DNA of 64,000 nt from Orientallactaga sibirica (GCA_036365145.1 JAEOAD010000025.1:28219001-28283000); one strand, 5' to 3'; positions 39,231-51,539 are shown, numbered from the stretch's first letter. Numbers and translations: made by a program. Notes: generated by a model from the sequence alone, not told the origin.

Positions 39231-42200
39231 GGGTCTGTTTTATTCCCCGCCTTTATTTTGCATTTGAAATCTTTTTTCCTTGGTGGATTTGAATCTTCAC
39301 TAGATGCTTCAAATTAACGCTGACCACGATCCTACTCTACTTTCTACAGTGGAGAGACCATCTCCCCGGCCCCAGGGCTGTCTCCACCCACCCACCCAAC
39401 CCCATGTGCACGCACCCTCAGGTGGGCAAGGGGAAGCCCTCCCCTTTCCAGGCGCTACCATTTCAAACTAGCGAGGGTCCTAGGACAATAAGATCAGGGG
39501 GAGAATCTGTCTCTAGGTGGGGTGAGAATAAATTGGGGGGAAGGAGATGTGCTTGGGGTATAGGGTCAAAGACTGGCATGGCAGTCACTCATACACTGCT
39601 TGCCCAAATGAAAGCCAAGGGGCCTCTCCCCACCTAGGACAGGAGGGAAGAGCCAGTTCTGATTGCCAGCTGGGGTTGGTAGTAGGCAAGTGCTTAAAAT
39701 GTTGATTATTCTTCATATGCAAAAGCCAGGCTTCCAATTTTCTATGGGGAAGACAAAGTACCCTGGGTCAGGGCACAGTGAGTGACCACCATCTGAACCC
39801 AGGTGGATGGGGACTGGGACACAAGGGGTCATCCAAGGACCCCATACCCTTCCTCTGCCTTTGTGTATGTGGGTTCTCCCAGGCCTTGAAGGACAATGTC
39901 ACCCCTCCACTCCTGGGGGAGGAGGAGTCTTTTGGATTCTAACTTCTATGACATGTGATCAAATCTGTAAATACCACTAAGCCGGGCATGGTTGTACACC
40001 TGTAATCCCAGCACTCAAGATGCTGAGGCAGGAGGACTGTTGCTAGTAAAAGCCGGCCTGGCTTAGGGAGTTCCAGGCTAGCCTAAGCTAAAATGAGACT
40101 GTCTGAAAACAACAACAAAAAAAATCCTACGGGTTGTATAGGAAAACTTCCTGGAACTTCTGTTCCCTCTACTGCATGGAGTGGAAGGCTATGTGGGTTG
40201 CTGGATGGGAACAGGAATGGAGGCCTCTCAATGCTCTTGAAGGCAAGAAGCGTGTGCAAGGCCTTGTGGGATGTTGGCTTACCCAGCTCTTGAATCAATC
40301 TCTATAGAGGTGGACTTAGTTGACAGTTCAAGGACTTCTGCAGTTAGGCCTGGGAGAAGCTGCCTTGGGAGGGCTGGAACTGAGCAGTCTCCATCCCCCC
40401 TGAACCCTAGGAAAGGACAGGTAACTGTTTCTGGCCTCAGGACTGCCTAAACAAAGACAGAGGGATGGCCAAGCCCCCAGGAACCAGGCCAAGGTGCTGG
40501 ACCAGCCTCCTCTACAACCTTCCAGTCCAGGGCCACCTGGCTTGAGACGATTCAGTATGTATCCTTTCAAAGACCCCAGGCCTGACTGAGCCCCTCATAT
40601 ACTTGTACCCCACTTAAAAACCCAAGGATTCTCAGAATCAACCCCAGCTAAGTGGAAAGCTCCCAATTTTGGCTAGCGACCTACTCCAGCCCTGTCCCTG
40701 AAGGTGGGGTAGTCCAGCCACTTGCGCCTCTATTCTTTTCCATACTTTTATACATTCTACTGGACCCAGAGGTCCTCAATGCTACTAAACTTTAAGCTAT
40801 CTGAATATCTTCTACTAAGTAACTAGTAATTCTTTTTCTTTCTCTAGGATTATATGAAATAAATTTGAATTATTATTTTGTAGTATTCTTTTAAATCCCT
40901 CGGTTTCTTTTTCTTCTCTCATTTTTTGGTTTAAAAAAAAAAGTCTATTTCTCTTAAATCTCACACCTGAGGGTTCCCAAAGGCCTGCTAGGCCTCAGTT
41001 CTGGATTTCCCCTCTTGGGGGGGGACAGCACCCCAAAACCCTCAGTCCTTTGTCCCACAGCTTCCTCCTTTCTGGTTAATCCCTTTCTTTGTTTGGCTCT
41101 GTTGGCTCCCCTGAGGGGGAGGGGGAGAGGAGCCCACGGAGTGAAATCCAATCTACTTGTGTGTGGGGGTGCCCCAGAAGGGACCATCTCCCCCAGCCCC
41201 TCTCCACCATCCATCCCAGGATGCTCCCCCAAGAAAAGCACATGACATTCCTCCCCAGAAAACAAAGGTGGGGGAAAAAGGAACGTAAACCCGAACATAT
41301 ATTAAAAACTTTTTTTTTTTAAGATTTAACTCTGAATACAAATGTACTTTTTTCTTCTCTCCCTACATATATTCTAAACCTCCTAAAGTTTTTTTATTTT
41401 TTTAAGGATCACTTTATCATAAAATAAAATATCCTTTTCATATAATAAATTACCTAATAAAAAGTCTTTTTTTCATATTAGCCCAGGTTCTTTGCTACAT
41501 TTATACGGTAATAAACGCCTTTATTAAAATAGAATATTAAATTATAAAGAACTGTTTTTTTTCTTTTTTGCTATGTTTCTTTCTTCTCTGTTGGTCGATC
41601 ATCTCCCTCTCATTCTCTTGCTTCCTCCTGTTTCACTGCTCACTGTTTTCAGTGTGTTTCTAGGTCTGGCTCACTCCTCAAAGGTGGGATTAAGTTTGCT
41701 GAGCCTCCTAGTGTAACAGTCTTTTGCCTTTGTGGGTAAGGAGTGGAGAGGGGGAGGGGATCAACAGACTGACTCCCCCCCCCCTTTCACATGCCCCTGG
41801 GCAACCCAGGGTGCCCATTTGGTTTGGTTTCTATTGTACAGACATCTCAAGATGGCTCACATTGGTGGGAAGAAGGAAGGCTGCCACAGGCCAGTTCTCT
41901 GGGCTGAAATCTCCTTCTCCCCTCCCCAGCTGGTGGTCTGGAGAAGCCTGTGGGAAGTGAGTTAACTCACCATAGGCAAGGAGAACTCCCCTGTGTCTCC
42001 ATCCCTACACCCCTTCTCCATCCAAGAAAAATGGGAGACTCCGGAGCTTTTAAGTGCTCGGGGAGGCCCCATCCCTTTATATACAAGCATCTTCTGGGCC
42101 CTCTCCATTTCCCTCTCCTCTCCTGGCCCGGCCAGCAGAACCAAGAGAGTGGAGGCTGGTGGCAGTGAGCAATAGGAGGGCCTCAAAGGGTGCCTGCAGA

Positions 42201-43628
42201 GCCTGCATCACAACACAGGATTCTGGAAACAGGCTCAGTCGCACTCCAATCCTGCTGATTGCTATGGCCTGACCCTATCAAAGACCTGGCTTCTCTCCTC
42301 AACCACTGGGTGGGACAGAAACTTCATGATTTGCAGCTGATAGGGACTCAAGCATGGTTCAGTCAGGTCGGGACACGGGTCCAGGCAAGCCATGGCAGCG
42401 GAGAGCCCTTCCAGGTACCTTCTCTCCTGCCCCAGGCGCTTTCCTGTTTTCTGGCTCTCTATTCCCATGGCCAGAAAATCCTGTCCAAGAACTAACTGCT
42501 CCCTACATACAATAATGCCCGAAGGTGAAACAAGGTGGGGGTCTGACCCTTTATGTACCCTAATATGCGTTCTCTCTTTAAGCCGTCACTGAAAACGGGA
42601 CTACATTCCATCAAGAACTGGAAGGGATTCTTTGGAGGAGCGAGGGAGAGGGTTCTCCAGCACCCGAAGAGGACCTGGAGCTGGGGGAGGGTGACACTAT
42701 CAAAACGTCCTTCCCCTACTGCCCTCCAGGAGATCGTGTCCCCAAAGCTAAGCAGGAAGGTGAAGGTGCGGGGAAGGAAGGAAGGAAAAGGCGAAGAGGG
42801 GCAAGAGGTGACTGGAGATGACAGCTACCCAGGGGAAGTAGAGAAAGACGCAGGGGAAAAGAAATATGCAAAGGGCAGACTCAGCGAAGGGAAGATGGGT
42901 TAAAGAATAAAAGGAAGTTAAGAAAGGAGCCCCTCCACCAGATTCCTCTAGCCCAGCTCTGTGGGAACAAATGTGTGGTGAACCCCTTGTTAATTTGACA
43001 TCCTCCCCCCACCACCCCAGAATATCTATGCAGACTTTTCTGATAGGCCCCAACTCCATTTCTCAAACAGTATTAGTGGTGGTGAGGGGGTGGAGGGGAG
43101 GGGGACGAAGGGCATGTGAAAAGATCCTATTAGAAGGCTGAGGTTTGAGAAGGGCGCCTCTAAGATACAAACGGGGCGACTCTCCTTCTCCCTCCGCCCT
43201 CCACAGAGGAAGGGTCAGGTGACAAGTTGGGGAGGAGGGCGGAAGGGTCAGGATGTCTTACAGGGCACCTCCGGTAAAACAAAAGCTTCTCTTAGCTGCT
43301 TCCAGATTTAAGGGTGTGTTGAGGTATGAGAGTTGTAACTCTTAGTAAAACTTTCAGTCTGGTCCCCTCCCCTGCCCAAATCTTTCCAGGGTAACCAGAG
43401 GCTTTGAAAGTGGCCCACCCCGTCCAGCCACCCTGCCACCCCGCTTCCCTTTCCCCCTCCCCAGCGAACATAGTATCTCTTAAGCACCTTGCCCCTCCCA
43501 CCCACTGCAAAGTCACCGACGTTTCCAGAAGGCCCTGGTGGAACACAAGATCCAGGACGGCTGGGCCTCCCGGGAAGCGGGCCCCGGAAAGAGGCCAAGG
43601 GGCAAGGAGGGGCGTGTGGGGGGGAAGC
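39231..43628 (-). other. MEX3A: Probable MEX3A 3' UTR (end uncertain)
   Basis: Long, nearly repeat-free stretch after the MEX3A stop, with a strongly A/T-rich block at about 40830-41570. Minus-strand AATAAA candidates lie at plus 41519-41524 and 39252-39257. MEX3A is known to have a multi-kilobase 3' UTR. A B1-like copy at 39980-40125 makes an end at or before 40830-41500 somewhat more likely than the distal one. Confidence 0.45.
39980..40125 (+). repeat. Old B1-like element
   Basis: GCCGGGCATGGTTGTACACC and GATGCTGAGGCAGGAGGACT, with a degraded 3' half. It is the only SINE between RAB25 and the MEX3A stop codon. Confidence 0.65.
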
Positions 43629-44818
43629 TTAGGAGAATATTCGGATGGCTTGTGTGGCGGTGATATGGCAGACGGGACACTCCGGGTCCGTCCTCTCGCA
43701 GATGCGTACTGCGCACTCCATGCAGAAGAGGTTGTGTCCACAGGGCACGAGGGCAGCGGTCACTTCGCTCTCAAAGCAAACCATGCAATCCCGCCCGCCG
43801 CCGCCGCCGCCTCCTCCTCCGCCCCCGCCGGGACTTCGCAGCCCACCGGCCCCGAGTTTGGAGAAGCCTTGCAGCGGTTCCCCGGGTGGACGGCGCGGGA
43901 GTGCGGTCAGCTCGGGGCCGGCGGAGGCCGAGGCGGAGGCGGCGCTGGCCGGGGAACGGTGCGCCCCGGGAGGGCCAGCGCGGGCCTTGGCGGAAGACGA
44001 CGAGGACGACGACGAGGCTGCGGCTGCAGCGGCGGCGGCGAAGAGCACCGAGGTGGGCGTGGCGTTCTCCTGGCCCGCCCACAGCGGGGGGCTGGTCTCG
44101 GCGACGCCGTAGTACACGTCCTGCTTGCCCACGCCGTAGCCCGGAAACAGATAGCCGCCGCCGCCGCCGCCACCGCCGTAGCCGAAGTCCCCGCCCTGCT
44201 CGCCAAGACGCGGGGCCTCGAAGGCCGTGTCCACGCCGCACTCGCCGATGCAACCCAGGCTGTTCTGCCGGAAGGTGGACAGGGGCTTGCAGCCCGGCGG
44301 ATGCACCCTCCAGGCGTCCGAGTACCGGCTCTCCAGGGCGGCGTCCGGGCTCCCCGCCAGGAAGTCGTTGTCGCTGTTGTACTCGAGGATCTTGCCCGTG
44401 CGCACGGCGATGTGCGTCTCGATCTCCTCGCGCGCGCGCTCCACGTTGCCCGGGGCGCCCGTGATCTCGAACACCGGGTCGCGGTCACGGCTGGGCGTGA
44501 TGATGTACGTGTTGGTCTGCTGTTGGATGCGTTTGATGGTGGCCCCCTTGGGGCCCACCACCAGTCCCACCACGCGGTAGGGCACGCGCACACGGATGGT
44601 CACTTGGCCCGGCAGTGCAGGGGCCACCCCAAAGGCTGCGCCTGACTTGTTGCGTGAGGCTCGGATCATAGAGAAGTGCTCAGCCGCGGAGATGATTTCC
44701 CGGCGGGCCGTGGCCACGTCCTCCCGCCGGCCTGTCACCATGAATACAGGCTCCTCGCCCCGCACAGGTGTCTTGATGTAAGTGTTGGTCTTGGCTCTCA
44801 AGGCCTTAATCTTGCAGC
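43629..44818 (-). CDS. MEX3A: MEX3A coding exon 2
   Basis: Rest of KH1 from GCKIKALRAKTNTYIKTPVR, all of KH2, the low-complexity middle and the RING finger, ending QAIRIFS plus stop. Acceptor TGTCCAG at 44825-44819. Confidence 0.97.
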
Positions 44819-46200
44819 CTGGACAGAAATGGGAAAGAAACTCACAGGATGAGGGGTTTGTGCTGGGACCGTACCCAGATACCCCAGCATCCAACCTGTC
44901 AGGCGGACCAGAGACTGGCACACAGCTCACCGGACTTCCATCAGTTCACTCACTGACCTCAGATTTCAAAATGGCTAGTTTTCTTACGTGTGTCATTTGT
45001 GGACCTTCCAAATTCACTCCTCCAAACCCAACCAATCAGAGCCTTCCAGACAAGCTGCTAACCCCAAACCAACTTGCCCCCAAACATTTGCCATTCCATT
45101 GGCTACTCTAACTTCCCAATTACCATGGCACCCCACCCTTCTATCTGTCGCTGCTCCTGATCTTTGCACAGAACCCCAATGCACTCAGTGAGTCTATAGT
45201 CTATACATCTGAACTCCAGTTGTTAAAAATGGGAATTTCAAGGTAGAGAGGGAAGATAAAATCACGAGTGGACGACCATCAGTCAAGCCGTGTCACTCCT
45301 GTAGTTCCTAGCTGGGGACAGGAAAGCTGAAGTGGGCTATGGAAGAGGGAATTCTGCACCCAAGCTCCTCTGAAGGAGGAGCAGGTTAAAGGCAGGCTGG
45401 GGAGAGGGGCAGGAAGAGAAAGAAAAGCAAGCAAGACAAAGGGACAAAGAGAACCAGAGGAGAGTGGGGAGGCTGAGATGCCACTTAGCAGAAAAGGCTG
45501 CAGGCCTACATGGCTGAATGGCCAAGCCCCTCTGCGCCATCCTCCCCTCCCAGTCTATCTTCACACTGGGCCTCAGAGACCCCCCCACCCTTCCTCCAGG
45601 CACACCTGCCACAAGGGAGTTTGTGTGTACAAGCACCTGAGGGCCTAGGTGTCCCACACGATGGTGCACTGTGTCTTTCGTCCAAACAGTACTTTGCAGG
45701 GCAAGCCAACACCCCTTCATCCAGCCCTTTCCCACACACATGGGCTCTCTCCGCTCTTCCCCAGCACGAAAACTGTGCATTCCTATACACACCCACACCG
45801 TGGCCCCATTCACACACATCTGCACCACTGGGTTCTCCTGGCACACCTCGCTGTGCCATCCTCTTTCTCCTCCCCACACCACCAATCCAAAGCCAAGTGT
45901 CCACTTTTCTCACTGTCCAAGCCCTCCCACTGCAGGCCTCTTGGTGAGCTCATTTTTCCTCTCCTTCTTTCACTCCCAATAGTAGAGTCCTCTTCTCCAA
46001 CCACAGTAGATAGAGAAGACAGAGTTGGCAGACAGGTCTTTAAGAAATGAGGGCCCAGTGTGGTGGCGCCTTTAATCCCAGCACTTGGGAAGCAGAGATA
46101 GAGGGATTGCTGTCAGTCCAAGGTCAGCCTGGGACTACAGAGTGAGTTCCAGGTCAGCCTGGGCTACAGGGAGACCCTGCCTGGGGTCGCAGAGGGGGAC

Positions 46201-46271
<71 letters not shown>

Positions 46272-49082
46272 AGAAAGAGAGAGAGAGAGAGAAAGAAAGA
46301 AGGAAAATTTTCTCCTCCCACTGTTTTCAGACTTCTTGGCAGTTAAGAAATCCTACCTGTCAGGCTGGAGAGATGGTTTAGCGGTCAAGGGTTAAGGCAT
46401 TTGCCTGCAAAGCCAAAGGATCCTGGTTCGATTCTCCAGGACCCACATAAGCCAGATGCACAAGGGGGCACATGCATCTGGAGTTCATTTGCAGTGGCTA
46501 GAGGCCCTGGCTTGCCCACTCTCTCCCTCTCTCTGCCTCTTTCTCTCTCTCTCTCTCTCTCAAATAAAATAAATAAATATTTTTTTAAAAAAAGAAAGGA
46601 ATCCTGCCTGTTGCCAAGCCCACATCCCTGCTGCTTTAGTAAGATTGCTTTATTTTGTGAGGCTTGAAGACAGCAAAATGCCCTCTCTTGCCACCTCTCC
46701 TTACATGCCATCTGATGAGCAGCTGGGTTTTGGCTCTTAAGTTCTAAGTTCTGGGTACAGAAACTTCAGTGAGAGCTGGGTATTTTTGAGGTGGACAAGC
46801 CCAGGCATAAGTCTAAAGCGAAAAGCCAGAGGTAGAGGGGACTGGGTCTCATCCCGTGTTGTGCACTCCGGAAAAAGTGCTTCATGAAGGGAGACCCGCT
46901 GGTCCTCACCTTCCTAGAGGTCAAACAGAAGCAATAACTCTGCAGCAGGAGGGAGGTCAGACAAAGGGGAGAACTTCCAGACTCGAGGAACAGGGAGGAG
47001 GACATATGTTCTCTGAATAGAACAAATACTACTTTCATGACAGGCCCGTTTGATATGGTGGGAGAAGAGTAAAATTGGACTCCATTAAATTCCAGGGTTT
47101 CCCAAAGACCACCCCCCCTCCCAAGTAAAGATATTAATGCCCCTGTCCAATTCTAATTCCAGGCTCTGGATCCCCAGTGTGGGACGAGAGGAAATCCAAC
47201 TTTCTAAACCAGAAACCTCAAGAGACTAGCGGGAAGAGGGCTGCCCAGGGGAGTGGCAGGCTCCCCCCTCCTCCACCCAGCTCTCTCTTCGAATTCCCCC
47301 AACCCTGACTGACACCCGGGCTGATGTGGTGGGGACGTGGGGTGGGGGCCCCAGCGTGCTCCCCTCTTCCGCCAAGAGCCTTCAGTCTTCCTCACTCGTG
47401 CGGGCCTCCTCCCTTACTCCCGCGGAATGCAGCCCCTCCATTGTTCCCCACCGTGGGACAGCTCCTCCCCCACCCCACCTTCTGGCCCAGCCCCTTTGCA
47501 ATTTCCAAATAACACCCCCCCGTCCCCCCCACACACACTCAAGCTGGGAGAGAAAGGGTCCACAAGACCCCGTCTGCTCAATCTGGACACTTACCAACAC
47601 CCCCACCCACTCAGGGATGCTGGGTTGATATGAGGGTGTGGTACCACACACTCCACTAGGCTAACCCCGCACCTCTCCCAGCACACCCAGACACGCACCG
47701 TCCACTAAATTTCTAAGAGAACTTTTGTCGCCTATTCCCCCCTCCCCAACATACCCCTCCTGCCTTGTCTCCCCCCCTCTACTCGTTCACCGGGACTCCT
47801 TCCCAGGCCTCCGCTCCAGGCCGTGGCCAGCCCAGAACAAAAGCCAGAGGGGAGGAGGAGGAGGAGGAGGAAAGGTCCGCGCCAGGACTACTACTTCCTG
47901 GGGAGACACCCCTTCCAAACGCACGGGTCCTCCAACTTCGGCGTGTGGGCGATCACAGGACCCTTTCCTGCCTCGGCTCCCCTAACCTCCACGGGGCTGG
48001 GACCCTCCCCTGGGCCACACCCCCTTTCATTCCTACACTCAGCCCAACAAAGAGACAGACCCTCTGTGTGTCTGCATCCACCGGGTCTGCCCCAGAGTCT
48101 CTCTGAACTCCAAGTGGCTGGGGAGGGAGGGGGGTGTCCCAGGACTGCCCCCCCACACTACCCCAGCCAGCAAGCAGATACCCGAGTAGGGGCTTCCCGG
48201 GGACTCACATTCCGCCAGTCGGTCCAGCCAGAAGTGACACCCCCTCGGCACAGTCCCCGGGATTGGGAGAGCGCTCCCCCTCCCCTTTCCTCTCCCTAGT
48301 TCCAGGATATTTCTTTGTCTACCGGCAGAGCCCCGGGTGGGGTGGGGTGGGGGGTGGTGGGGGTGGTGGAGGAAGGGTCCGCAGAGTCGTCCCGACTTAG
48401 GGATACAGCAGGGAACTTTGTGGCACTTGGAATCAGGGTAGGGGGCGGGGCCCCCTTTGTGGGGAAGGGACGGAGCCAGAAGGCAGGCAGAGAGAGAGAA
48501 AGAGAGAGAGAGAGAAAGGCGATGAACTTTCCACGCCGGGGACGGCGAGCCGCCCCCCCCCAACCCCACCCCACCCCACTCCAGCCTTCTCGGTGGTCCC
48601 GGCGCCCGCTTACCTTGCCTGCCCACGATCTCGGCCACGTGCTCGGAGGTGGGCACGGGGACACACTCGGTGGTGTTGCTGCTGCCCTTCAGGCGCAGCT
48701 CGGCCTCTTTGTAGAGAGCGCAGAGCTTGGCGTCGCTCGTCCCTTTGGGGGCGGCGGGGGGCTGGGGCGTCTGCGCCGCGGGGGCCGCGCTCGGGGCGGC
48801 CGGGGGCGCCGCGGGCGGCTGCTGCTGCGGCGGCGGCGGCGGGGCCGGCTGCGGGGGGGCGGCCGGTTGCGTGGGGGCGCCGCCCCCCCCGCCTCCCCCA
48901 TCCTCGCCCGCCGTGGGGGCGGGGGGCTCCCCCAAACCCAGGAGGCAGAGTTGATCGAGAGCCAGCTGAAGGGCGCGCTCGTCTTCCAGCAGCCCTCGGT
49001 CCTTAGCGCTTCCCCCGAAACATCCTAGTTCTCCAAAGCCCCCATTTCTTTCCATTATTCCAGATACCACTAGACTAGGCAT
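43629..49082 (-). CDS. MEX3A: MEX3A, KH/RING RNA-binding protein, 2 exons
   Basis: Post-transcriptional regulator with two KH RNA-binding domains and a C-terminal RING finger, linked to progenitor and stem-cell states (family knowledge). Exons 49082-48614 and 44818-43629; the Gly codon is split G|GC; 1659 nt, i.e. 552 aa plus stop. Visible parts: Gly/Pro/Ala/Gln-rich N-terminal region; KH1 about 137-205 with GRQG at 154-157; KH2 about 228-295 with GPKG at 245-248; low-complexity middle; C3HC4 RING with C501, C504, C516, H518, C522, C525, C537, C540. It is longer than the roughly 520 aa human protein, largely through Gly8 (371-378), Ala8-Ser8 (417-432) and Gly12 (487-498) runs. The start is MPSLVVSGIMERNGG; a second in-frame Met (residue 10) is an alternative. 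Intron 3.8 kb. Confidence 0.97.
46050..46598 (+). repeat. B1, (AAAG)n and tRNA-derived SINE
   Basis: Sense B1 about 46050-46200, an AAAG/GA microsatellite 46200-46301, and sense tRNA SINE 46362-46598, all in the MEX3A intron. Confidence 0.85.
48614..49082 (-). CDS. MEX3A: MEX3A coding exon 1
   Basis: Residues 1-156 and one base. Opens MPSLVVSGIMERNGGFGELG, then Gly7, a Pro/Ala/Gln-rich stretch with QPAPPPPPQQQPPAAP, and the first part of KH1 to EIVGRQ. Donor GTAAGC at 48613-48608. Confidence 0.95.
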
Positions 49083-49098
49083 GGCGAAACAAAAGCTG

Positions 49099-49100
<2 letters not shown>

Positions 49101-49140
<40 letters not shown>
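49101..49140. repeat. (GA)20, i.e. (TC)20 in the MEX3A 5' UTR
   Basis: Uninterrupted dinucleotide run ending 18 bp upstream of the MEX3A start codon on the minus strand. A related GA stretch at about 48491-48516 lies in the intron. Confidence 0.95.
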
Positions 49141-49143
<3 letters not shown>

Positions 49144-49661
49144 GGTGGAAGGGAGAAGAGGAGAGAGGAGGGGAGGGGAGAGGAGGGAGTGTGTGGGGAG
49201 GGGGAACAAAGAACTGGGGAGGGGGGAAGAAAGCGAGATAGAAAGATAGACCCTCCCCCTATGTCCCCCTCCCCAAGCACCCTGTAACCCGACTCTCCTC
49301 GCCCCAGCCCCCGGGGTGGGGGGTGGGGGGAAAAGAGAAGCAAAACCCAGAAAGCAGATCGCTGTGCTCCGGGTGGTGGTGGTGGTAGTGATGGGGGGGG
49401 GACGGGGGTGGGAGGGTGGGGGGCTGCAGGCTCTCTGCCCCCACCCCCTCCGCCTCGGACCTGGAGTCTCTAGCCTCCGCCGTGCAGACGCCCCCCCCCC
49501 GTCCCCCTTTAGGCTCCCGCACCGAGCCTCAGTCCCGGAGCGTCGCTCAGTGGCCCCCAATAGAGCCCAGCCCCTTCCAGCGCTCAAACTCTTTTGTTTT
49601 AAATGAACTGGATGGAGCAGCATGGAACGGACGGGAGGGGGGCGCGCCGGGGGCGCCCGGG

Positions 49662-49680
49662 GCATGCCGGGAGTTGTAGT
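49662..49680 (-). promoter_or_regulatory. ZNF143/SBS-like motif upstream of MEX3A
   Basis: On the minus strand the site reads ACTACAACTCCCGGCATGC, a near-consensus ZNF143/Staf-type element in a CpG-rich stretch about 580 bp upstream of the MEX3A start codon. Confidence 0.6.
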
Positions 49681-49802
49681 TTCCCGCCCTCGGGCGTTGG
49701 GACGAAATTCCTTGACCCGGGGATGGATGGGAATGTACCTTTCGGGCTCTGTCCACGGCACCGCGGGCTAAGCCGAGGGTGGGATGCAAATCGAGGTCTT
49801 CT

Positions 49803-49850
49803 TATTTTATTTTATTTTATTTTATTTTATTTTATTTTATTTTATTTTTA
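49803..49850. repeat. (TTTTA)n microsatellite
   Basis: About nine TTTTA units inside an otherwise GC-rich promoter region. Confidence 0.95.
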
Positions 49851-50331
49851 ATTTTGTTTTTCAGGGGCGGGTTTGGGAGATGGGAGGGAGGACGCGTGTG
49901 CAGAAATGGAACCGGCGTGGAAAGGGCTCCCTCCCCGTCCTCGCGGGTCCCGGGCCCTCTTTTCTTATGGTAATGGGGCCGGGGCGGAGCGGCCACGCGG
50001 TGGCTGCGGTGTCCCCCCCCCCGTCTCTCTCCCCCCCCTCCCTCCCTCCCGCGGCCGCGCTCGCTCTGCGCTCCCCTCCCTCCCGCGCGGCATCGCCGAG
50101 TCGATCGGCTCCGGCCTGGGAGCGGAGCTGCTCTCGGTGCAGACAAAGCCCGCAGCTGCGATGGGGGGAGAGCAGACCTCTGCGTTTCACCGGCACCGGC
50201 GAGGAGCATCGGGCTGGGAGTGGGACTCCACACCACCTCTCCCGCCTTTGCAGAGGATTTGGGGGGTCCCCTCCTCCCTAAGCAGTATGCCGTGCAGCTC
50301 CCTACCTCCACCCAGCTGCCCAGTTGCGGAG

Positions 50332-50353
50332 ATGGCAGAGGCCCGGCAGGGAG
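50332..50353 (+). other. Candidate divergent first exon (ATG plus splice donor)
   Basis: ATG GCA GAG GCC CGG CAG GGA G followed directly by GTGAGT on the plus strand, at the edge of the MEX3A CpG-rich region. In human annotation, as I recall, long LMNA transcripts begin close to MEX3A, so this could be an upstream exon of that kind. Inference only; no downstream exon is identified. Confidence 0.25.
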
Positions 50354-50825
50354 GTGAGTTAGTTCGCGCCCCCGCGCCCCACCGCATCCTACTCCCAGGT
50401 CTGTGAAAGGGTTGGCTGGGCTGCGGAGGAACGAGGTGTGCGAGATCGAGGCCCTGGAGAGAGAGCTGGGAGGCAGGGAAGGGTCCTGAAGGCTTGGTGT
50501 GACTTTTAGTTTGGAAAGAGGGAAGAGGGGAGACTGGGAATGTAGGGTTCCTTCTGGCTTGGAGCTGGAGCGATAACTTGTCCTGTGAGACCATCATCAC
50601 GCCGCTCTGCCTCACCATGCATTAATCCAGCTCCTTTCACGCTGGAAATTTGGTGAGCCAAAAATAAGTTTTTACCACTTGTAGGACAGACAGTTGGACA
50701 CTTTGAGAGGAGCAGGGGGAAGTTGGAGCATACTGTAGTCTTCCCCTGACCCCATATTTTTGCGTTCTCTCTCTCATTCCTTCTTTCTTTCCTCCCTCCC
50801 TCCTTTTCTTTCTTCCTCTTTTTTC

Positions 50826-51297
50826 GAAGCAGGCTCTCCCTGAGCTGGAATTCACTCTGTAGCCTAGACTGGCCTCATAGCAACCCTGCCTCAGCTTCTC
50901 CAGTGCTGAGGTTAGAGGTGTCAGCTACCACACCTGCTGTTTTTTTTTTTTTTTTTTTTTTTTTGGTCATCTTTTAAGTCTGAGTGTTTGCCAAGAGAGG
51001 GTTGGATTTAAGGTGATGCTCTAAGACTCATGTCCTGAAAGTTTGATAAGAATGAGTGGGGGAACCATTGTCATAAGGTGTCTTTCTGAAATGCATTGGA
51101 AATTGGTCGTCTCTTTGTTTGTTTGTTTGTTTGTTTGTTTGTTTGTTTGTTTGTTTGTTTGTTTGTTTTGGACAGGGTCTCACCATGTAGCCCTGGCTGG
51201 CCTGGAACTTGCTGTGTGAATAAGGATGGCCTCCAACTTGCAGTGATCCTCCTGCCCCTGCCTCCTGAGTGTGAGAGTTACTGAACGAGCCACCATG
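50826..51297 (-). repeat. Old B1-like copies and (GTTT)n
   Basis: Degraded antisense B1 about 50826-50964 ending in poly(T), a (GTTT)n run 51115-51169, and an old antisense B1-like copy 51170-51297. Confidence 0.65.
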
Positions 51298-51539
51298 TCC
51301 CCGGGAAAACAAATCTGAAGTGGTCAGAAGTGAGATTCTGCTTGGAGGCAGGGGAATGAATGAGCCTTACCACCAGGGCTCTGTGAGACCCAGTGCTAAG
51401 CTGTTAGGCCCAGTTGCCCAAACTGGTTCTTGGAAAGAGTGAGTTTGCACATAAGCTGTGGCCTGGAGCCTGAGCAGCAGAAGGTGTCAGAAGGGGCTGA
51501 GGGTTGGTGCCTTGCTTTCTGCACCTCTCTTTTGGTTTC

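Larger units (their letters stand above)
49140..50350. promoter_or_regulatory. CpG-rich MEX3A promoter region, possibly bidirectional
   Basis: GC-rich sequence with many C/G homopolymer runs, interrupted by a (TTTTA)n microsatellite at 49803-49850. No TATA box is clearly placed for either strand. Confidence 0.6.

Noticed and set aside
43404..44645. 413-codon plus-strand open frame
   Set aside because: Exactly antisense to MEX3A exon 2; a by-product of GC-rich codon use, with no known domain.
48039..49343. 434-codon minus-strand open frame taken as one protein
   Set aside because: Only 48614-49082 is coding. The rest is 5' UTR and intron read through the splice donor at 48613.
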